From Toxotes chatareus (taxonomy: Eukaryota > Chordata > Actinopteri > Toxotidae): 64,000 nucleotides of DNA. Under the pieces are notes generated by a model that had not been told where the DNA came from, made no database searches, and saw only the letters and a program-made list of their open reading frames with translations. The stretch spans positions 14,586,535-14,650,534 of the forward strand of contig CM028903.1 in assembly GCA_016801885.1 (NCBI GenBank), read 5' to 3'. A program made the position numbers and the translations under genes. The stretch's first letter is position 1. Every line of letters begins with the position of its first letter. This document shows, in pieces, positions 63,792-64,000 of this stretch.

Positions 63792-64000
63792 ACACCACCT
63801 CATTCAACACCAGCATAAACTTAACAGAAATGTGCTTAGAAACATGTTTTCTTTTAAGTGTTCTTTAGAGATATGACTTTATGTGATTTTGCAGTCAATG
63901 GATGTTGTGACACTTTGTTGTAGAGCTGGGTTTCAGTCTCAGTTCCTCTCAGTTTTCTGTTTCTCTCTCCGTGCTAATGGACGTGTGTGTGCGCACATGT
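63792..64000. other. Intergenic sequence at the window end
   Basis: No feature is recognised in the last 200 bases. Confidence 0.5.

Noticed and set aside
16880..64000. CRISPR arrays, operons, phage or bacterial systems
   Set aside because: No regularly spaced direct repeats with unique spacers and no dense collinear genes are present. The sequence is plainly vertebrate.

Overview
The window is vertebrate nuclear DNA, almost certainly from a teleost and probably a percomorph fish. Coding content is very sparse. Introns are long, with GT/AG borders. CA/GT, CT and TA microsatellites are abundant. The interspersed repeats recognised are kinds I know from fish genomes: Tc1-like, hAT-like, L2/Rex1-like LINE, short elements with inverted termini, and an LTR. 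Nothing has prokaryotic gene architecture, and none of the short open frames outside the two exons below looks like a real protein.

One protein-coding gene is recognisable: pid1 (phosphotyrosine interaction domain containing 1, also NYGGF4), on the + strand. Two coding exons are present. An internal exon (8313-8459, 49 codons) is joined across a 15.9 kb intron to the terminal exon (24402-24902, 166 codons plus stop), which carries nearly the whole PTB/PID domain. The usual short first coding exon was not found and probably lies before position 1, so positions 1-8312 would be intron 1. A GC- and CpG-richer block at 6120-6460 ending in a good splice donor could be an alternative non-coding first exon. 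The 3' UTR probably runs to a poly(A) signal at 26715.

The intron at 8460-24401 holds two copies of fish-wide short repeats, a 78-bp Tc1-type MITE, a second MITE-like family, and the decayed 3' part of an L2/Rex1-type LINE (23375-24133).

From about 26.7 kb to the end I see no coding exon. This looks like a gene-desert interval downstream of pid1. It contains an internally deleted Tc1-like transposon (32797-33492), a probable solo LTR (43743-44107), a probable hAT-related remnant (48454-48700), a 73-nt tRNA-like sequence followed by a perfect hairpin (56901-57010, minus strand), a hAT-type transposase remnant (57629-58105), another short-repeat copy (59575-59780), many microsatellites, and a few blocks that look like candidate conserved enhancers (clearest at 63180-63420).

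I did not find a novel multi-gene system. The observations most worth a second look are the tRNA-Lys-like element with a scrambled anticodon and adjoining hairpin, the candidate alternative pid1 first exon, and the candidate regulatory blocks. Repeat-family names are from recall of consensus sequences, not from a search.
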